64,000 bases of DNA from Legionella londiniensis (GTDB lineage Bacteria; Pseudomonadota; Gammaproteobacteria; Legionellales; Legionellaceae): assembly GCF_001467825.1 (NCBI RefSeq), contig NZ_LNYK01000016.1, positions 94,235-158,234 on the forward strand, read 5' to 3'. This document shows positions 29,463-39,700 of this stretch, piece after piece. Below the pieces are notes generated by a model, which worked only from the letters and a program-made list of their open reading frames with translations, had not been told where the DNA came from and searched no databases. Made by a program: the position numbers and the translations under genes. The first letter of the stretch is position 1; every line of letters starts with the position of its first letter.

Positions 29463-29490
29463 GTCTCATTACGAATTGCCGTGAGAGACT
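29463..29490 (+). promoter_or_regulatory. Possible S6:S18 autoregulatory hairpin in the rpsF leader
   Basis: GTCTCA (29463-29468) and TGAGAGAC (29482-29489) form an imperfect stem just before the rpsF ribosome site, with an unpaired CCG (29479-29481) directly before the 3' strand. A CCG at a stem edge is the core of the known leader motif bound by the S6:S18 complex. The match is by position and this short feature only. Confidence 0.35.
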
Positions 29491-29510
29491 TTTATCCAAA
29501 AGGAGATATC

Positions 29511-29849
29511 ATGAGACACTATGAGATTGTGTTTCTTGTACACCCTGATCAAAGCGAACAGGTACCTGCAATGCTTGAACGTTATGAGGGGATTATCAGC
29601 AAGCATAATGGAACCATTCATCGTAAAGAAGATTGGGGACGCAGACAGCTGGCTTACACCATAAATGATGTTCATAAGGCACATTACATATTAATGAATA
29701 TTGAATGTAACCTTGCGGCATTGGATGAATTAAAAAATGCCTTTAAATTCAATGATGCAATCCTTAGGCATTTGATCATTAAACGCAAAGAAGCCATCAC
29801 GACTGAATCAGTCATGATGAAAAAAGATAAAGATTCTCGTGCAGCATAA
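29511..29849 (+). CDS. rpsF: Small ribosomal subunit protein bS6
   Basis: 30S ribosomal protein. It starts [21 protein letters not shown] and includes [21 protein letters not shown] and the [14 protein letters not shown] end, all typical of bS6. The frame is open from 29481, but AAAGGAGATATC right before ATG 29511 sets the start; 112 residues. First gene of rpsF-rpsR-DUF2232-rplI. Confidence 0.98.
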   Translation: MRHYEIVFLVHPDQSEQVPAMLERYEGIISKHNGTIHRKEDWGRRQLAYTINDVHKAHYILMNIECNLAALDELKNAFKFNDAILRHLIIKRKEAITTESVMMKKDKDSRAA

Positions 29850-29862
29850 AAGGTGGTGAATG

Positions 29863-30090
29863 ATGTCAGCTTATTCTCGACGAAAAAAAATGAGCCGGTT
29901 AACGGCAGAAGGCGCCAGTGAAATCGATTATAAAGATGTTAATCTTTTAAAAAATTACATCACTGAAACAGGTAAAATCGTACCCAGTCGCATCACTGGA
30001 GTGCAGACCCGATTTCAGCGGCAGCTAGCAAATGCAATTAAGCAGGCCAGATTTCTTGGATTGCTTCCATATTGCGATAGTCATAAGTAA
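29863..30090 (+). CDS. rpsR: Small ribosomal subunit protein bS18
   Basis: 30S protein that pairs with bS6 on the platform. It shows [24 protein letters not shown] and ending [13 protein letters not shown], standard for bS18. Two adjacent ATGs (29860, 29863) are possible; MSAYSRRKK from 29863 fits the AGGTGG site better. 75 residues, 13 bp after rpsF. Confidence 0.97.
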   Translation: MSAYSRRKKMSRLTAEGASEIDYKDVNLLKNYITETGKIVPSRITGVQTRFQRQLANAIKQARFLGLLPYCDSHK

Positions 30091-30093
30091 ATA

Positions 30094-31014
30094 ATGACCC
30101 GAATACGCAGATTAGCATATACGCAAGGCAAGTATCTGCTTGAAAATTACAGGCAAGCTTTATTATGTGCGGTATTGCTTGCGGTATTTTCCTATACTGC
30201 CTGGTTGTCTTCTGCTGTGATTGCATTGATCACATTGCGCCGCGGCGTAAAAGAGGGAGGCCTGCTTTTGGTTGCTGCAGTTTTGGTGCATTGCCTGCTT
30301 GCACAAATGCAATTTTCCTTTTTTCCGGCGCTTGTAAGTTCATTGCTCAATTTTGTGCCCTGTTTTTTTGCTGCGTGCCTGTTGCGCCTTAGCGCAAGTT
30401 GGCGTGCGGTGGCTGGCATTCTCTTTGCGCAAGTACTTTTCGTGATGATGCTGTTACAGTGGGGCGCGCATGATTTTATTTTGGCGCAATTTGCATATTT
30501 TCAGTCAGTGGTGCGGGATTTGCAAGCCGACGGTGCTTTCAGCCATTTTCTAAGCAGTATGAATTCAGGTCATTCGGCTGTTCTTGCGAATTATCTGCTT
30601 GGCATTCAGGCAGCGGGTGTCGTTTTTTCTGCTGTATTATCCCTGGCGCTGGCTCGGGCAGTGCAATCCCTGATTTGCAATCCGGGTGGATTCACACGGG
30701 AAATGTTAGAATTTCGTGGCCAAAAGATGGAATTATTATTGCTGGTTGGCATTCTGTTTATGGTAAATCTTGGTAGCGCTCTTGCCATAAACCTGCTGCC
30801 TGTGATGTTGTTTTATTTTTTGCTTGCCGGATTGAGCCTCAGCTTTAATCTTTTTGCTAAAGAAAAGCCGTATCGCTCAATTGTATTGTTGATCCTCCCG
30901 ATGATTTTCTTGCCCATAATCATGTTTTTTGTATATGTAATATTTGGATCATTGGATAGCTTGTTTAATTTTAGATTGTATCTGCATCGAGCAGATGAAA
31001 GAATGCGAGGTTAA
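30094..31014 (+). CDS. DUF2232/YybS-like integral membrane protein
   Basis: 306-residue protein with about eight hydrophobic helices and short loops. A gene of this kind lies between rpsR and rplI in several gammaproteobacteria and is usually called DUF2232. No catalytic motif is visible; function unknown. It begins 3 bp after rpsR and ends 4 bp before rplI, so it is inside the ribosomal operon and expressed with it. Confidence 0.78.
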   Translation: MTRIRRLAYTQGKYLLENYRQALLCAVLLAVFSYTAWLSSAVIALITLRRGVKEGGLLLVAAVLVHCLLAQMQFSFFPALVSSLLNFVPCFFAACLLRLSASWRAVAGILFAQVLFVMMLLQWGAHDFILAQFAYFQSVVRDLQADGAFSHFLSSMNSGHSAVLANYLLGIQAAGVVFSAVLSLALARAVQSLICNPGGFTREMLEFRGQKMELLLLVGILFMVNLGSALAINLLPVMLFYFLLAGLSLSFNLFAKEKPYRSIVLLILPMIFLPIIMFFVYVIFGSLDSLFNFRLYLHRADERMRG

Positions 31015-31018
31015 TAAG

Positions 31019-31468
31019 ATGGAAGTAATTTTACTTGAAAAGGTACGAAACCTTGGTAACTTGGGTGATAAAGTTTCTGTGAAACCAGGATATGGCAGAA
31101 ATTATCTTATTCCCCAAAATAAAGCTGTTTTTGCTTCTGAAAAGAACATTGAGCTTTTTGAAAAGCGCCGTGCAGAACTTGAAAAGAAAGCGCAGCAAGC
31201 ATTAGCCAAAGCAGAACAGCGTGCTGCCAAGCTTAATGACACAAATCTTGTGATTACTGCCCAGGCTAGCGATGAAGGCAAACTCTATGGCTCTGTTGGT
31301 GTCAATGAAATCAAAGAAGCTTTAGAAAAACGCGACATTGAGGTTTATAAGCGTGAAATCGTGTTGCCAGAAGGTCCAATTCATGCTGTTGGCAATTATG
31401 AAGTGGAAGTCCATGTGCACAGTGATGTGGTTGCAACATTGCGGGTTGAAGTTGTAGCAGCCAAGTAA
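31019..31468 (+). CDS. rplI: Large ribosomal subunit protein bL9
   Basis: 50S protein. The N-terminal domain [20 protein letters not shown] with [10 protein letters not shown] is unmistakable, followed by the long connecting helix (about 45-75) and the C-terminal domain ending [12 protein letters not shown]. The frame opens at 30944 inside the previous gene, but GCGAGG before ATG 31019 and the family N-terminus fix the start; 149 residues. dnaB, which often follows rplI, is not here. Confidence 0.98.
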   Translation: MEVILLEKVRNLGNLGDKVSVKPGYGRNYLIPQNKAVFASEKNIELFEKRRAELEKKAQQALAKAEQRAAKLNDTNLVITAQASDEGKLYGSVGVNEIKEALEKRDIEVYKREIVLPEGPIHAVGNYEVEVHVHSDVVATLRVEVVAAK

Positions 31469-31521
31469 GATATCATTGAAGCTTAATCTGCTTGATCAAT
31501 ACCGGCACATGATGAAAGAAC

Positions 31522-31541
31522 CCTCTCACCTTGGTGGGAGG
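31522..31541. terminator. Strong hairpin between convergent rplI and YqfO-like gene
   Basis: CCTCTCACC, a 2-nt TT centre and GGTGGGAGG pair over nine positions with one G-T wobble. It follows rplI by 53 bp. No U-run follows, so it may be an RNA-stabilising or Rho-assisted end rather than a classic intrinsic terminator. Confidence 0.45.
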
Positions 31542-31616
31542 ATTCGAGTGCTATAAAAACTGACTCCCGGATTTTGACCGAATCCAATCCAGGCCAATAC
31601 AATAAAAGGTGCTGGG

Positions 31617-31931
31617 CTAGAACTGTTCAATTCTGGTTACCGCATACGCGGGCTCTTCATAAGGATGAGCTTTTTTGAGCTGATGAACGATCTCATGTAT
31701 CAAATCTACATCACAAAGCATCTCTACCTTATATTCAGCCACATAGCTTAGCTCCTCCGGCTTTCCAATTGTTGGGTTGGCGCCGGCCAGGGGGCGGAAC
31801 TGCCCTTGACCCAAACATTGCCAGCATGCATGATCATAGTCACCAATTTTGCCCGCCCCAGCTGCAAAGAGGGCGTTTTTGACGGTTTCCAAATGAGATT
31901 CTGGCACATAAAAGGTTAATTGATAATACAT
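31617..31931 (-). CDS. YqfO/NIF3-insert-like (CutA-fold) protein
   Basis: 104-residue stand-alone version of the PII/CutA-like domain inserted in NIF3-family YqfO proteins. It has MYYQLTFYVPESHLETVKNA at the start, AGKIGDYDHACWQCLGQGQF in the middle and AHPYEEPAYAV at the end; HPYEEPA is the family signature. Role unknown, often presumed metal- or ligand-sensing. Next to the thioredoxin-like gene on the same strand, with only 4 bp between them. Confidence 0.78.
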   Translation of the reverse strand: MYYQLTFYVPESHLETVKNALFAAGAGKIGDYDHACWQCLGQGQFRPLAGANPTIGKPEELSYVAEYKVEMLCDVDLIHEIVHQLKKAHPYEEPAYAVTRIEQF

Positions 31932-31935
31932 CGCT

Positions 31936-32493
31936 CTATTCCTTCCATTTGATATTACAACCTATACTTGGTTGTTGATTTTCAGGTACCGGCTTGTCGG
32001 CCAACAACGCATCAAGGGCATCGCGTATGGATTTTCCATTCGGTTCGATGGCATTCCCAGGTCGAGAATCGTCTAATTGGCCGCGATAAACCAGTTTAAG
32101 CGTTTCATTAAATATAAAAAAATCTGGCGTACAGGCTGCTTGATAAGCTTGTGCTACTTCTTGTGTTTTATCAAATAGATATGGAAAAGGATAGCCTTGT
32201 TCCAGGGCGGTTTTTCTCATATTGTCAGGTGAGTCATCTGGATATTTTTCTATGTCATTTGAATTAATGGCAATAAAGCGAACGCCTGAGAGCATGTAAT
32301 CATTGGCAAGCCGTGTTAGTTCCGGATTAACATGTTTGACATAGGGGCAGTGATTGCAGATGAACATAATAACAGTTGCTTTAGCATTATCCCGCTCAGT
32401 CAGGCTAACCATTTTTCCCGTAATCACATCGGGTAATGTAAAATGCGGAGCTTGCGTACCCAAGGGCAGCATGGTGGATGCTGTTTTCACCAT
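31936..32493 (-). CDS. Thioredoxin-fold peroxiredoxin-like protein (AhpC/TSA-TlpA type)
   Basis: Cytosolic thiol-redox protein of 185 residues. The active site is FICNHCPYVKH (Cys46, Cys49), preceded by QAPHFTLPDV; later FIAINSNDIEKYPDDSP and ACTPDFFIFN with the cis-Pro. This CxxCPYVKH subfamily is widespread and annotated as thioredoxin-family or alkyl-hydroperoxide-reductase-like; its substrate is not known. No signal peptide. Likely transcribed with the YqfO-like gene. Confidence 0.85.
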   Translation of the reverse strand: MVKTASTMLPLGTQAPHFTLPDVITGKMVSLTERDNAKATVIMFICNHCPYVKHVNPELTRLANDYMLSGVRFIAINSNDIEKYPDDSPDNMRKTALEQGYPFPYLFDKTQEVAQAYQAACTPDFFIFNETLKLVYRGQLDDSRPGNAIEPNGKSIRDALDALLADKPVPENQQPSIGCNIKWKE

Positions 32494-32514
32494 AAGGCTT
32501 CCTCCAAATCAAAT

Positions 32515-33051
32515 TTAAAAAGCAATCATAAAAGCTGTGCCAAAAACAAATACCAGGTTTAATATTGCCCATAACAAGGCTATATATTTTCCTCTGAATA
32601 CTTGATAGAGCGCAAAAATAGAAATGCCAAGGCTGCCAAAGAAAAATATCCAAAGATTTTCATACGAAAAACCAATAGAGTGCAGGGCAATTCCGCTAAT
32701 TCCAATAAAACGAAATAACCGCAATTCTCCGCTTAGCAAATAATAAACCAGCAATTGTAAGCATAGCATGAGAGGGAGTAAGATTTGCAGCATTGGGCCT
32801 ATGTCTAACAAAATGCTTCCGTGCCCGGCAAGGAGAATAAGCTCCAGTGCTACAAAATATGTGAATTTAAAATAAATTGCTGTCACTAAAAGAAGTGTTG
32901 AGCCAATGACATAATAAATCTGCGGCAAGGGCTTCGTAAACCCAAATAAAATAAAGATTGCGCCAATAATCCCGATCGTGAGAAAAAAGATCGATTTGAA
33001 TTGGGACTTTGCCAGATTACCAACGGAGTAAAATGCCTTTTGCGACGGCAT
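32515..33051 (-). CDS. Hypothetical membrane protein, six hydrophobic segments
   Basis: 178 residues, nearly all hydrophobic: segments at about 19-38, 43-62, 66-84, 88-107, 113-131, 135-176. No recognised motif. It overlaps the gene before it (33017-33517) by 35 bp, which points to translational coupling and a shared role in the envelope. Confidence 0.6.
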   Translation of the reverse strand: MPSQKAFYSVGNLAKSQFKSIFFLTIGIIGAIFILFGFTKPLPQIYYVIGSTLLLVTAIYFKFTYFVALELILLAGHGSILLDIGPMLQILLPLMLCLQLLVYYLLSGELRLFRFIGISGIALHSIGFSYENLWIFFFGSLGISIFALYQVFRGKYIALLWAILNLVFVFGTAFMIAF

Positions 33052-33517
33052 CTTTAATAACCCTATTTTGCGGCTTGTTGGTTGATACCCAGTAATTCCC
33101 CATATTGCTTAAAGCAAATTTAACACGGGGATATTGGCAAACTTCAAGCACATCACTGCAATTTACCAGAGCTGTATTGTCGTTATCGAGTTTATAACAT
33201 TTAAAGTGGATATTTTGGATGTCTGCAGCGAATGCCGACCAGTTGGATGGGTCAAGTTTACTTTTTAAACTGGGGCTTAGGAACACTTCTCTTGTTTCAT
33301 GACGTTCCAATTCAATCTGACTATCTGAAATATTTTGTATCAGATAGAATGTCTGATTTCCCTGCTCATTCAGGATCAAATAATTTTCATGGTAAACAAA
33401 TCCCGTCACTTCGCAGCCGCGAGGAAATTTGCTTGCGCTATGAAGCGATCCTGTAAATAAGAACATAAAACTCATTATAGTCAGAATTTTCAAATGAGAT
33501 GTCATGATTTTGTTCAA
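33017..33517 (-). CDS. Small secreted protein with signal peptide (possibly EnhB-like)
   Basis: 166 residues. The signal peptide covers about 1-28 (ILTIMSFMFLFTGSLHSAS). The mature part has four cysteines (RGCEVTGF, FKCYK, VNCSDVL, EVCQYPRVKF), probably two disulfides, so it acts in the periplasm or outside. I suspect kinship with the small Legionella 'enhanced entry' EnhB proteins but cannot confirm it. It overlaps the following membrane-protein gene. Confidence 0.6.
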   Translation of the reverse strand: MNKIMTSHLKILTIMSFMFLFTGSLHSASKFPRGCEVTGFVYHENYLILNEQGNQTFYLIQNISDSQIELERHETREVFLSPSLKSKLDPSNWSAFAADIQNIHFKCYKLDNDNTALVNCSDVLEVCQYPRVKFALSNMGNYWVSTNKPQNRVIKDAVAKGILLRW

Positions 33518-33620
33518 TCCAGAAAAATAAAATTAAAAAAAATTATTCTTAAAGGAGAACAACCCTTCTGTCTTGATTTTACATGGGTTGCAGCGCCTAA
33601 TAATATCATTAAAAAACGCT

Positions 33621-34385
33621 CTAGTCTTTACCTGCAGAAATTTTAGCGATAATCATCGGTGAATATGTTCGATAAATACTCAGTATTAAATACATGATGA
33701 TGTAGCCGAGTGAGATAGATAACCATATGGGATGGCTTTCAGGATAATTCCAAAGAAGCAGCGCTGAACTGATGCCGTAAAGTATTGAACACAAGTGCAT
33801 TAATATCTTTAGGCGTCTTGAGTCTGTTAAATAGTCTAGCCTTGAGGGGTAAACATACTTAACCGGTATAAAAATCAAAACACAGAGAATAGTAAGCAAC
33901 CAGGCATTAGTCCACATCGAAGTATTAAAAATAAACATATAAAATATCGCAAAATTCCAATAGCAGGGAAAGCCTTTAAAAAAGTGATCAGGCGTTTTGG
34001 CATCAGCCTGGCAGAACTGGTAAGCAGATGTGATAGTGATCGCTAAAGCGATCCATAAACTCGAGGCGTCGGGCAGCATATCTGGTTTAACAAGCAGAAA
34101 AAAAGCTGGGGTAATTACATAGTTTAGATAGTCAACAATATTATCCAGTAAAGTCCCGTCAATTTTTGGCATGACTTTTTTTACCTGTACAAGCCTGGCT
34201 AATGTTCCATCTACTGCATCGATAATCACGGCCAAAGCCATAAGCCATAATGCCTGCACATATTCATGTTGATGAATTTTGAGCAATGTGAGAAGGCCGA
34301 CAAAGGCAGCACTGGCGGTAAAAGCATGAACGCCTAGCGCTAGAGCAGAAAACATGCGAGGAAAACTTTTTTCTGTATTATTCAT
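33621..34385 (-). CDS. pcs: Phosphatidylcholine synthase
   Basis: Condenses CDP-diacylglycerol with choline in one step to make phosphatidylcholine in the inner membrane. CDP-alcohol phosphatidyltransferase motif at 56-85: IDAVDGTLARLV, then IDGTLLDNIVDYLNYV, with the four metal-binding Asp residues in place; DNIVDYLNYV is specific to the Pcs branch. About eight membrane helices; 254 residues is usual. Legionella take choline from the host for this route. Alone on its strand. Confidence 0.93.
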   Translation of the reverse strand: MNNTEKSFPRMFSALALGVHAFTASAAFVGLLTLLKIHQHEYVQALWLMALAVIIDAVDGTLARLVQVKKVMPKIDGTLLDNIVDYLNYVITPAFFLLVKPDMLPDASSLWIALAITITSAYQFCQADAKTPDHFFKGFPCYWNFAIFYMFIFNTSMWTNAWLLTILCVLIFIPVKYVYPSRLDYLTDSRRLKILMHLCSILYGISSALLLWNYPESHPIWLSISLGYIIMYLILSIYRTYSPMIIAKISAGKD

Positions 34386-34610
34386 CAGCTATCCTACTAT
34401 AGTGACTCGTCACATTATATTTTATGTACAATGCTTTATCTTTCATCAGCAAAGAATTGCAGGGTCATGTTTAAGCACAAAATTACAGGCCCTAATCAGA
34501 GAGGCACTATTTAAATTCTATTGAAACTAAAAGAATATTATCAACAATTAAAACTTCTGTGCAAGAATTGCAGTTAATTGAACGAACTTATCTCAAGGCA
34601 AGGAGCAAAT

Positions 34611-35978
34611 ATGCAGCTAAAAACCATTAATCCTTCCACTGAAGAAGTGATACAAGTGTATCCCTTATATCAGGAAGAAAGAATTCACGCATTAATTGAT
34701 GCTGCCCACATCAGCTATCTTGCCTGGCGTACGACAGATTTTAGCCAGCGCACCCAGCGTATGCAGAATATGGCAAAGCTTCTTCGCGAGAATAAAAAAA
34801 AATATGCGCAGCTGATGGCGAGAGAGATGGGGAAACCTGTAACAGCCGGAGAATCAGAGATTGAAAAATGTGCCTGGGTTTGTGAGCATTTTGCCAAAAA
34901 AGCCGCATCATACCTGGAGCCTCGCTTGATTCATACCGAAATGAGGAAAACAAAAGTCTGTTACCTGCCTCTAGGCGTTATTTTTAGCATTATGCCCTGG
35001 AACTTTCCATTCTGGCAGGTATTTCGCTTTGCGGCGCCTGCCATTATGGCTGGAAACGCTGTGATTTTAAAACATGCGCCGATCTCTACCGGTACAGGTA
35101 ATGAGATTGCGGAGCTTTTTTTACAAGCTGGATTTCCTGAGCATTTGTTTCAACATTTTCTATTAGATAACAAACTGGCTGAAATAGTCATGGCACATGA
35201 GAAAATTGTGGGCGTGACTTTAACAGGGAGTGAAGAGGCAGGGCGGGAAGTAGGCTCTAAAGCTGCTAAACATTTAAAAAGAGTTGTGTTAGAACTTGGC
35301 GGTAACGATCCCTACGTGGTGCTCGCTGATGCTGATTTGGATTTAGCTGCAGAATCTATTGTAACCTCCCGAATGAACAATTCAGGCCAAAGCTGCATTG
35401 CGGCTAAAAGAATTATTGTTGTCAATACTGTTCTCGATGAGCTGACTGAAAAGATTCTAAAGGAGGTGGAAAAGTATAAAATAGGTGATCCCATGGATGA
35501 AGACACGAAGCTTGGGCCTATGGCCAGAGAGGATTTGCGTCAGAAAGTCCATCAGCAAGTCAAAGAGAGCGTACAAAAGGGCGCCAAATTATTAACTGGC
35601 GGAGAATTGCCTAAGCAAAAAGGGTTTTATTATCCTCCCACTGTATTAGATGGAGTTGAGCCTGGCATGCCTGCCTTTGACGATGAAGTATTTGGACCGG
35701 TCATATCTTTAATTTCTGCTGATGATGAAATACATGCGATAAAGCTTGCCAATCAGAGCCGATTTGGCCTGGGTGCCGCTGTTTTTACGAGGGATATTAT
35801 ACGTGGTGAGGAAATTGCGACCCATGAAATCCAGAGCGGTTCATGCTTTGTGAATACTTTTGTTGCATCAGATCCGCGAGTACCTTTTGGCGGAATTAAA
35901 CACTCTGGTTTTGGGCGGGAACTGTCGCAGGAGGGGATCCTTGAATTTGTCAATGTAAAAACGGTTAGTGTCAAATAA
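34611..35978 (+). CDS. NAD(P)-dependent aldehyde dehydrogenase (succinate-semialdehyde type)
   Basis: Oxidises an aldehyde to its acid. It begins MQLKTINPSTEEVIQ; the cofactor region is IMPWNFPFWQ, then LTGSEEAGREVGS; the general base Glu is in VVLELGGNDPYVV, and the nucleophile Cys in NNSGQSCIAAKR at about 263. The IMPWNFP.WQ/NPSTEE pattern fits the short GabD/Sad branch. A TTG at 34578 extends the frame, but AAGGAGCAAAT sets the start at 34611; 455 residues. Substrate inferred from subfamily only. Confidence 0.87.
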   Translation: MQLKTINPSTEEVIQVYPLYQEERIHALIDAAHISYLAWRTTDFSQRTQRMQNMAKLLRENKKKYAQLMAREMGKPVTAGESEIEKCAWVCEHFAKKAASYLEPRLIHTEMRKTKVCYLPLGVIFSIMPWNFPFWQVFRFAAPAIMAGNAVILKHAPISTGTGNEIAELFLQAGFPEHLFQHFLLDNKLAEIVMAHEKIVGVTLTGSEEAGREVGSKAAKHLKRVVLELGGNDPYVVLADADLDLAAESIVTSRMNNSGQSCIAAKRIIVVNTVLDELTEKILKEVEKYKIGDPMDEDTKLGPMAREDLRQKVHQQVKESVQKGAKLLTGGELPKQKGFYYPPTVLDGVEPGMPAFDDEVFGPVISLISADDEIHAIKLANQSRFGLGAAVFTRDIIRGEEIATHEIQSGSCFVNTFVASDPRVPFGGIKHSGFGRELSQEGILEFVNVKTVSVK

Positions 35979-35979
35979 G

Positions 35980-36492
35980 ATGAATACAATCAGGTTAGAT
36001 AATCAGTCCCATTCCCAGCAAATAATTTTTGTAGACGTGCAAAAACAGCAAATGCGCTGTTATCAACAGGCCGAATTATTCAAGGTTTATCCCGTTTCTA
36101 CGGCAAGAAACGGATTGGGTGAAAAGATGAACAGTGAATGCACTCCGCGCGGCTGGCATAGAATTCACAGTATTATTGGCCGGGAAATGGAAGCAAACAC
36201 AGTATTTGTCGCTCGCGTCAGCACTGGAGAAATCTATACACCGGAACTTGCTGCAAAGAACCCAGGCCGTGATTGGATATTGACCAGAATTCTGCGGCTC
36301 GACGGCCTTGAAGGCGGGCGCAATAAAGGCGGAGAAGTGGACAGCTTAAACCGTTATATTTATATTCATGGCACCCCCGATGAAACTCTTTTGGGTATTC
36401 CAGGTTCCCGCGGGTGCATCAGAATGAATAATCTTGACATTATTGAACTTGCAGAGTGGGTTGAAGTCAATACTTTTTTACATATCGCCTAA
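35980..36492 (+). CDS. L,D-transpeptidase (YkuD domain only)
   Basis: 170 residues made of one YkuD domain, with no obvious signal peptide. It has FVDVQKQQMRCYQ at the start, then IYIHGTPDETLLGIPGSRGC with His130 and catalytic Cys146 (SRGCIRM). This short form is common in gammaproteobacteria; it may recognise its substrate without a LysM. GTG at 35968 overlaps the dehydrogenase stop; ATG 35980 is chosen. No strong ribosome site, so expression may depend on the gene before it. Confidence 0.85.
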   Translation: MNTIRLDNQSHSQQIIFVDVQKQQMRCYQQAELFKVYPVSTARNGLGEKMNSECTPRGWHRIHSIIGREMEANTVFVARVSTGEIYTPELAAKNPGRDWILTRILRLDGLEGGRNKGGEVDSLNRYIYIHGTPDETLLGIPGSRGCIRMNNLDIIELAEWVEVNTFLHIA

Positions 36493-36717
36493 ACTTGAAT
36501 ACAATCTTTGTTTAATTCTGTTTTATTGCATCCCCTCATCCAGTAAGGGTAAAGAAGCCAATAAAAATTAAACGGCCGCAATATTCTGTATAAATTTGAT
36601 TCAATATATGCTCCATGCGTGCTTTCTTTGACTGTGTAGGCAATCCTGTCTTGAGAATTCTCGTCCAAAAGCAGAACATTTTTTCCTAAATTATCGCAAA
36701 AGTATTTGCATTAGGTA

Positions 36718-36723
36718 TATAAT
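36718..36723 (+). promoter_or_regulatory. Putative -10 (TATAAT) for the glutamate dehydrogenase gene
   Basis: TATAAT in GGTATATAATTCC lies 47 bp before the start, in a 277-bp AT-rich gap that otherwise shows no gene. The upstream region has no clear -35, so an activator may be needed. Confidence 0.35.
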
Positions 36724-36769
36724 TCCCCACAAATTGTTACCGTAATTTTTTTGCCTAAAGGGTGATTAC

Positions 36770-39700
36770 ATGTCATATAAATTTGAAGAGGGAAAAGATT
36801 TAATCATTGACAGTGTTGTAAAAAAAATTGCACAGAAAATGAGCGGTGCCCAGGCTTCTCTTTGTGCTGAGTTTGTGAGGCAATTTTTTGGAACTGTTGC
36901 CCTGGATGATTTACAGGAATGGTCAATCGATGATCTTTATGGTGCCGCAATCAATTTCTGGTCTCTTATTCAATCACGGGCTCCGGGTGAAACGAAAATC
37001 CGTATTTACAATCCTGATTATGAGCGCCATGGCTGGCAGACAACTCATACGGTTGTTGAAATCATTGCAAAAGATATGCCGTTTTTGGTTGATTCTATCC
37101 GTATGGTAGTAAACCGCATGGGTCTTGCATCCCATTTGATCATCCATATGGGCGGTTTGCGTGTGATTCGCAATGAAAAAAATATCATCACTGACATTTT
37201 GCCCCAGCAGGGCAAATTACCCAAAGAGGCAGAAGTAGACGCCCCGATTTTCATGGAAATTGACCGGCAGACCGATCCTTCAATGCTTGAAGAATTATAC
37301 CGCAATTTTGAGCGAGTGCTTGAAGACAACCGCGTTGTGGTGGAAGATTGGCTGCCGATGCGCGAAAAAGTCCGCTCCATTATTGATGAATTGGAAAATG
37401 CCCCTGATAAACTTGATCCCAGTGAGGTGGAGGAAACCAAAGCCTTTCTGCATTGGATTGAGGATCATCATTTTACTTTTCTTGGTATACGCGACTATGA
37501 GCTGATTCAAAAAGGCAAAGAAACCATTCTGCAGGCGATACCTGAAACAGGCTTGGGTGTATTGCGTCCGAATTTAAGCAAATCCAGCGCCCGAAGCATC
37601 AGCGCGATGACGCCTGAGGCGCGGGAGCTGACTTTATCGCCCCGCATTTTGGTAATGTCAAAAACCAATACCTTAGCCAGCGTTCATCGTGATGCTTACA
37701 CTGATTATATTGGCGTCAAACGGTTCAATAAACAGGGGCAAGTCATTGGAGAGCGACGCATCATAGGTTTGTATACTTCCGCTGCATACAATACCAATCC
37801 CAAGCATATTCCGTTTCTCAGGCACAAAGTGGCGTTAATTATGAAAAACTCCAACCTAAACCCGAGAAGCCATGCGGGTAAGGTATTGCTGAATATCCTT
37901 GAAACGCTGCCCAGAGATGATTTAATTCAAGCCACAGAAGATGAATTACTTGAAATTGCCATGGGCATTTTCCATATGCAGGAGCGCAAAAGAATCCGCA
38001 TGTTTGCCCGTATGGATGTCTATCGTCGTTTCATCTCCTGTTTAGTATATGTACCAAGAGACAGATTTAATACGGAACTTCGTGAAGCAATGCAGGAAGT
38101 TTTAAGTGAAAGCTTTAATGCGCAGGAGATTACTTTTTCTACGCGTTTTTCAGAGTCTGTGCTTGCAAGGATACATTTTATTGTACGGATAAACCCTAAA
38201 GATACCACTGAATTTAATTTTAAAGAAATTGAGAAAAAATTGATTGAAGTGGGTCGTTCATGGACAGATGAGCTGCAGCAGCATTTGTATGAAGCTTTGG
38301 GCGAGGAAGAGGCAAATCGGATATATGCGCGTTATAAAGATGCATTTCCTGCTGTCTATATGGCTAATTTCTCACCCAGAACGGCAGTGTTTGATATTAA
38401 GCACGTAGAGCAGCTTTCTGATGAGAACTCGTTGGGGATGAATTTCTATCGTCCGCTGGATAAATTCACAGGTGAATTCAAGTTAAAAATTTATCAGCAA
38501 AATACCATCATACCTCTTTCAGATGCTTTACCTATCATTGAAAACCTTGGCATGCGCGCGATCAGTGAGCGGCCGTATGCATTGAAGTTTGATGATAATA
38601 AGGAAATCTGGATCAATGATTTTGCGCTGCAGTATACACATGCCTGCGAGTTCAATTTTGATGAGATCAAGGATCTCTTTCAGAATGCGTTTACCCGTGT
38701 CTGGTTTGGTGACGCGGAAAATGACGGTTTTAATCAATTGGTGTTGGGAGCAGGGTTAGACTGGCGCCAAGTCTCTGTATTGAGAACCTATGCTAAATAT
38801 TTTAAGCAGATTGGATTTACCTTCAGCCAGGACTATATTATCTCAGCGTTAAACAACAATTCCTTGCTCGCCAAAAAGCTGGTGCAACTGTTTGAGCTGC
38901 AATTTAACCCAATTATGATTGACGAGCGTCAACAAAAAACTCATGCACTGGTCGGTGAAATTCTCACGGATTTGGATAATGTTGCCAATCTTGATGAAGA
39001 TAAAATTATCCGCCAATATATCCAGGCAATTACTTCAACCTTACGGACCAATTATTACCAGTTGGATGCGGAAGGACAGCATAAAAATTACATATCCATT
39101 AAATTAAACTGCAAAACCATCGCGGGCGTACCAAGACCATACCCCATGTTTGAAATTTTTGTTTATTCGCCAAAGTTTGAAGGGGTGCATTTACGGGGTG
39201 GAAAAGTAGCCCGTGGCGGCATACGCTGGTCAGATCGCAAGGAAGATTTCCGTACGGAAATTTTAGGCTTGATGAAAGCCCAGCAAGTAAAAAACGCGGT
39301 TATCGTACCCAGTGGGGCAAAAGGCGGCTTTGTGACCAAGCAACTGCCAGCCAATGGCTCAAGGGAAGAAATACTGGCCGAAGGCATTAACTGCTATAAA
39401 GCGTTTATCCGGGGGTTGCTGGATATCACCGATAATTATAAAGACGGTGAGGTTATTAAGCCAACCAATGTCATTTGTTATGATGAGGATGATACGTATC
39501 TTGTTGTTGCTGCGGACAAGGGAACGGCAACTTTTTCAGATATTGCCAATGAAATTTCCCTTTCATATAACTTCTGGCTGGGCGATGCCTTTGCTTCAGG
39601 GGGGTCTGTAGGTTATGACCATAAGAAAATGGGAATTACCGCCAAGGGAGCCTGGGAATCTGTAAAACGCCATTTTTATGAAATGGGCAAAGATATTCAA

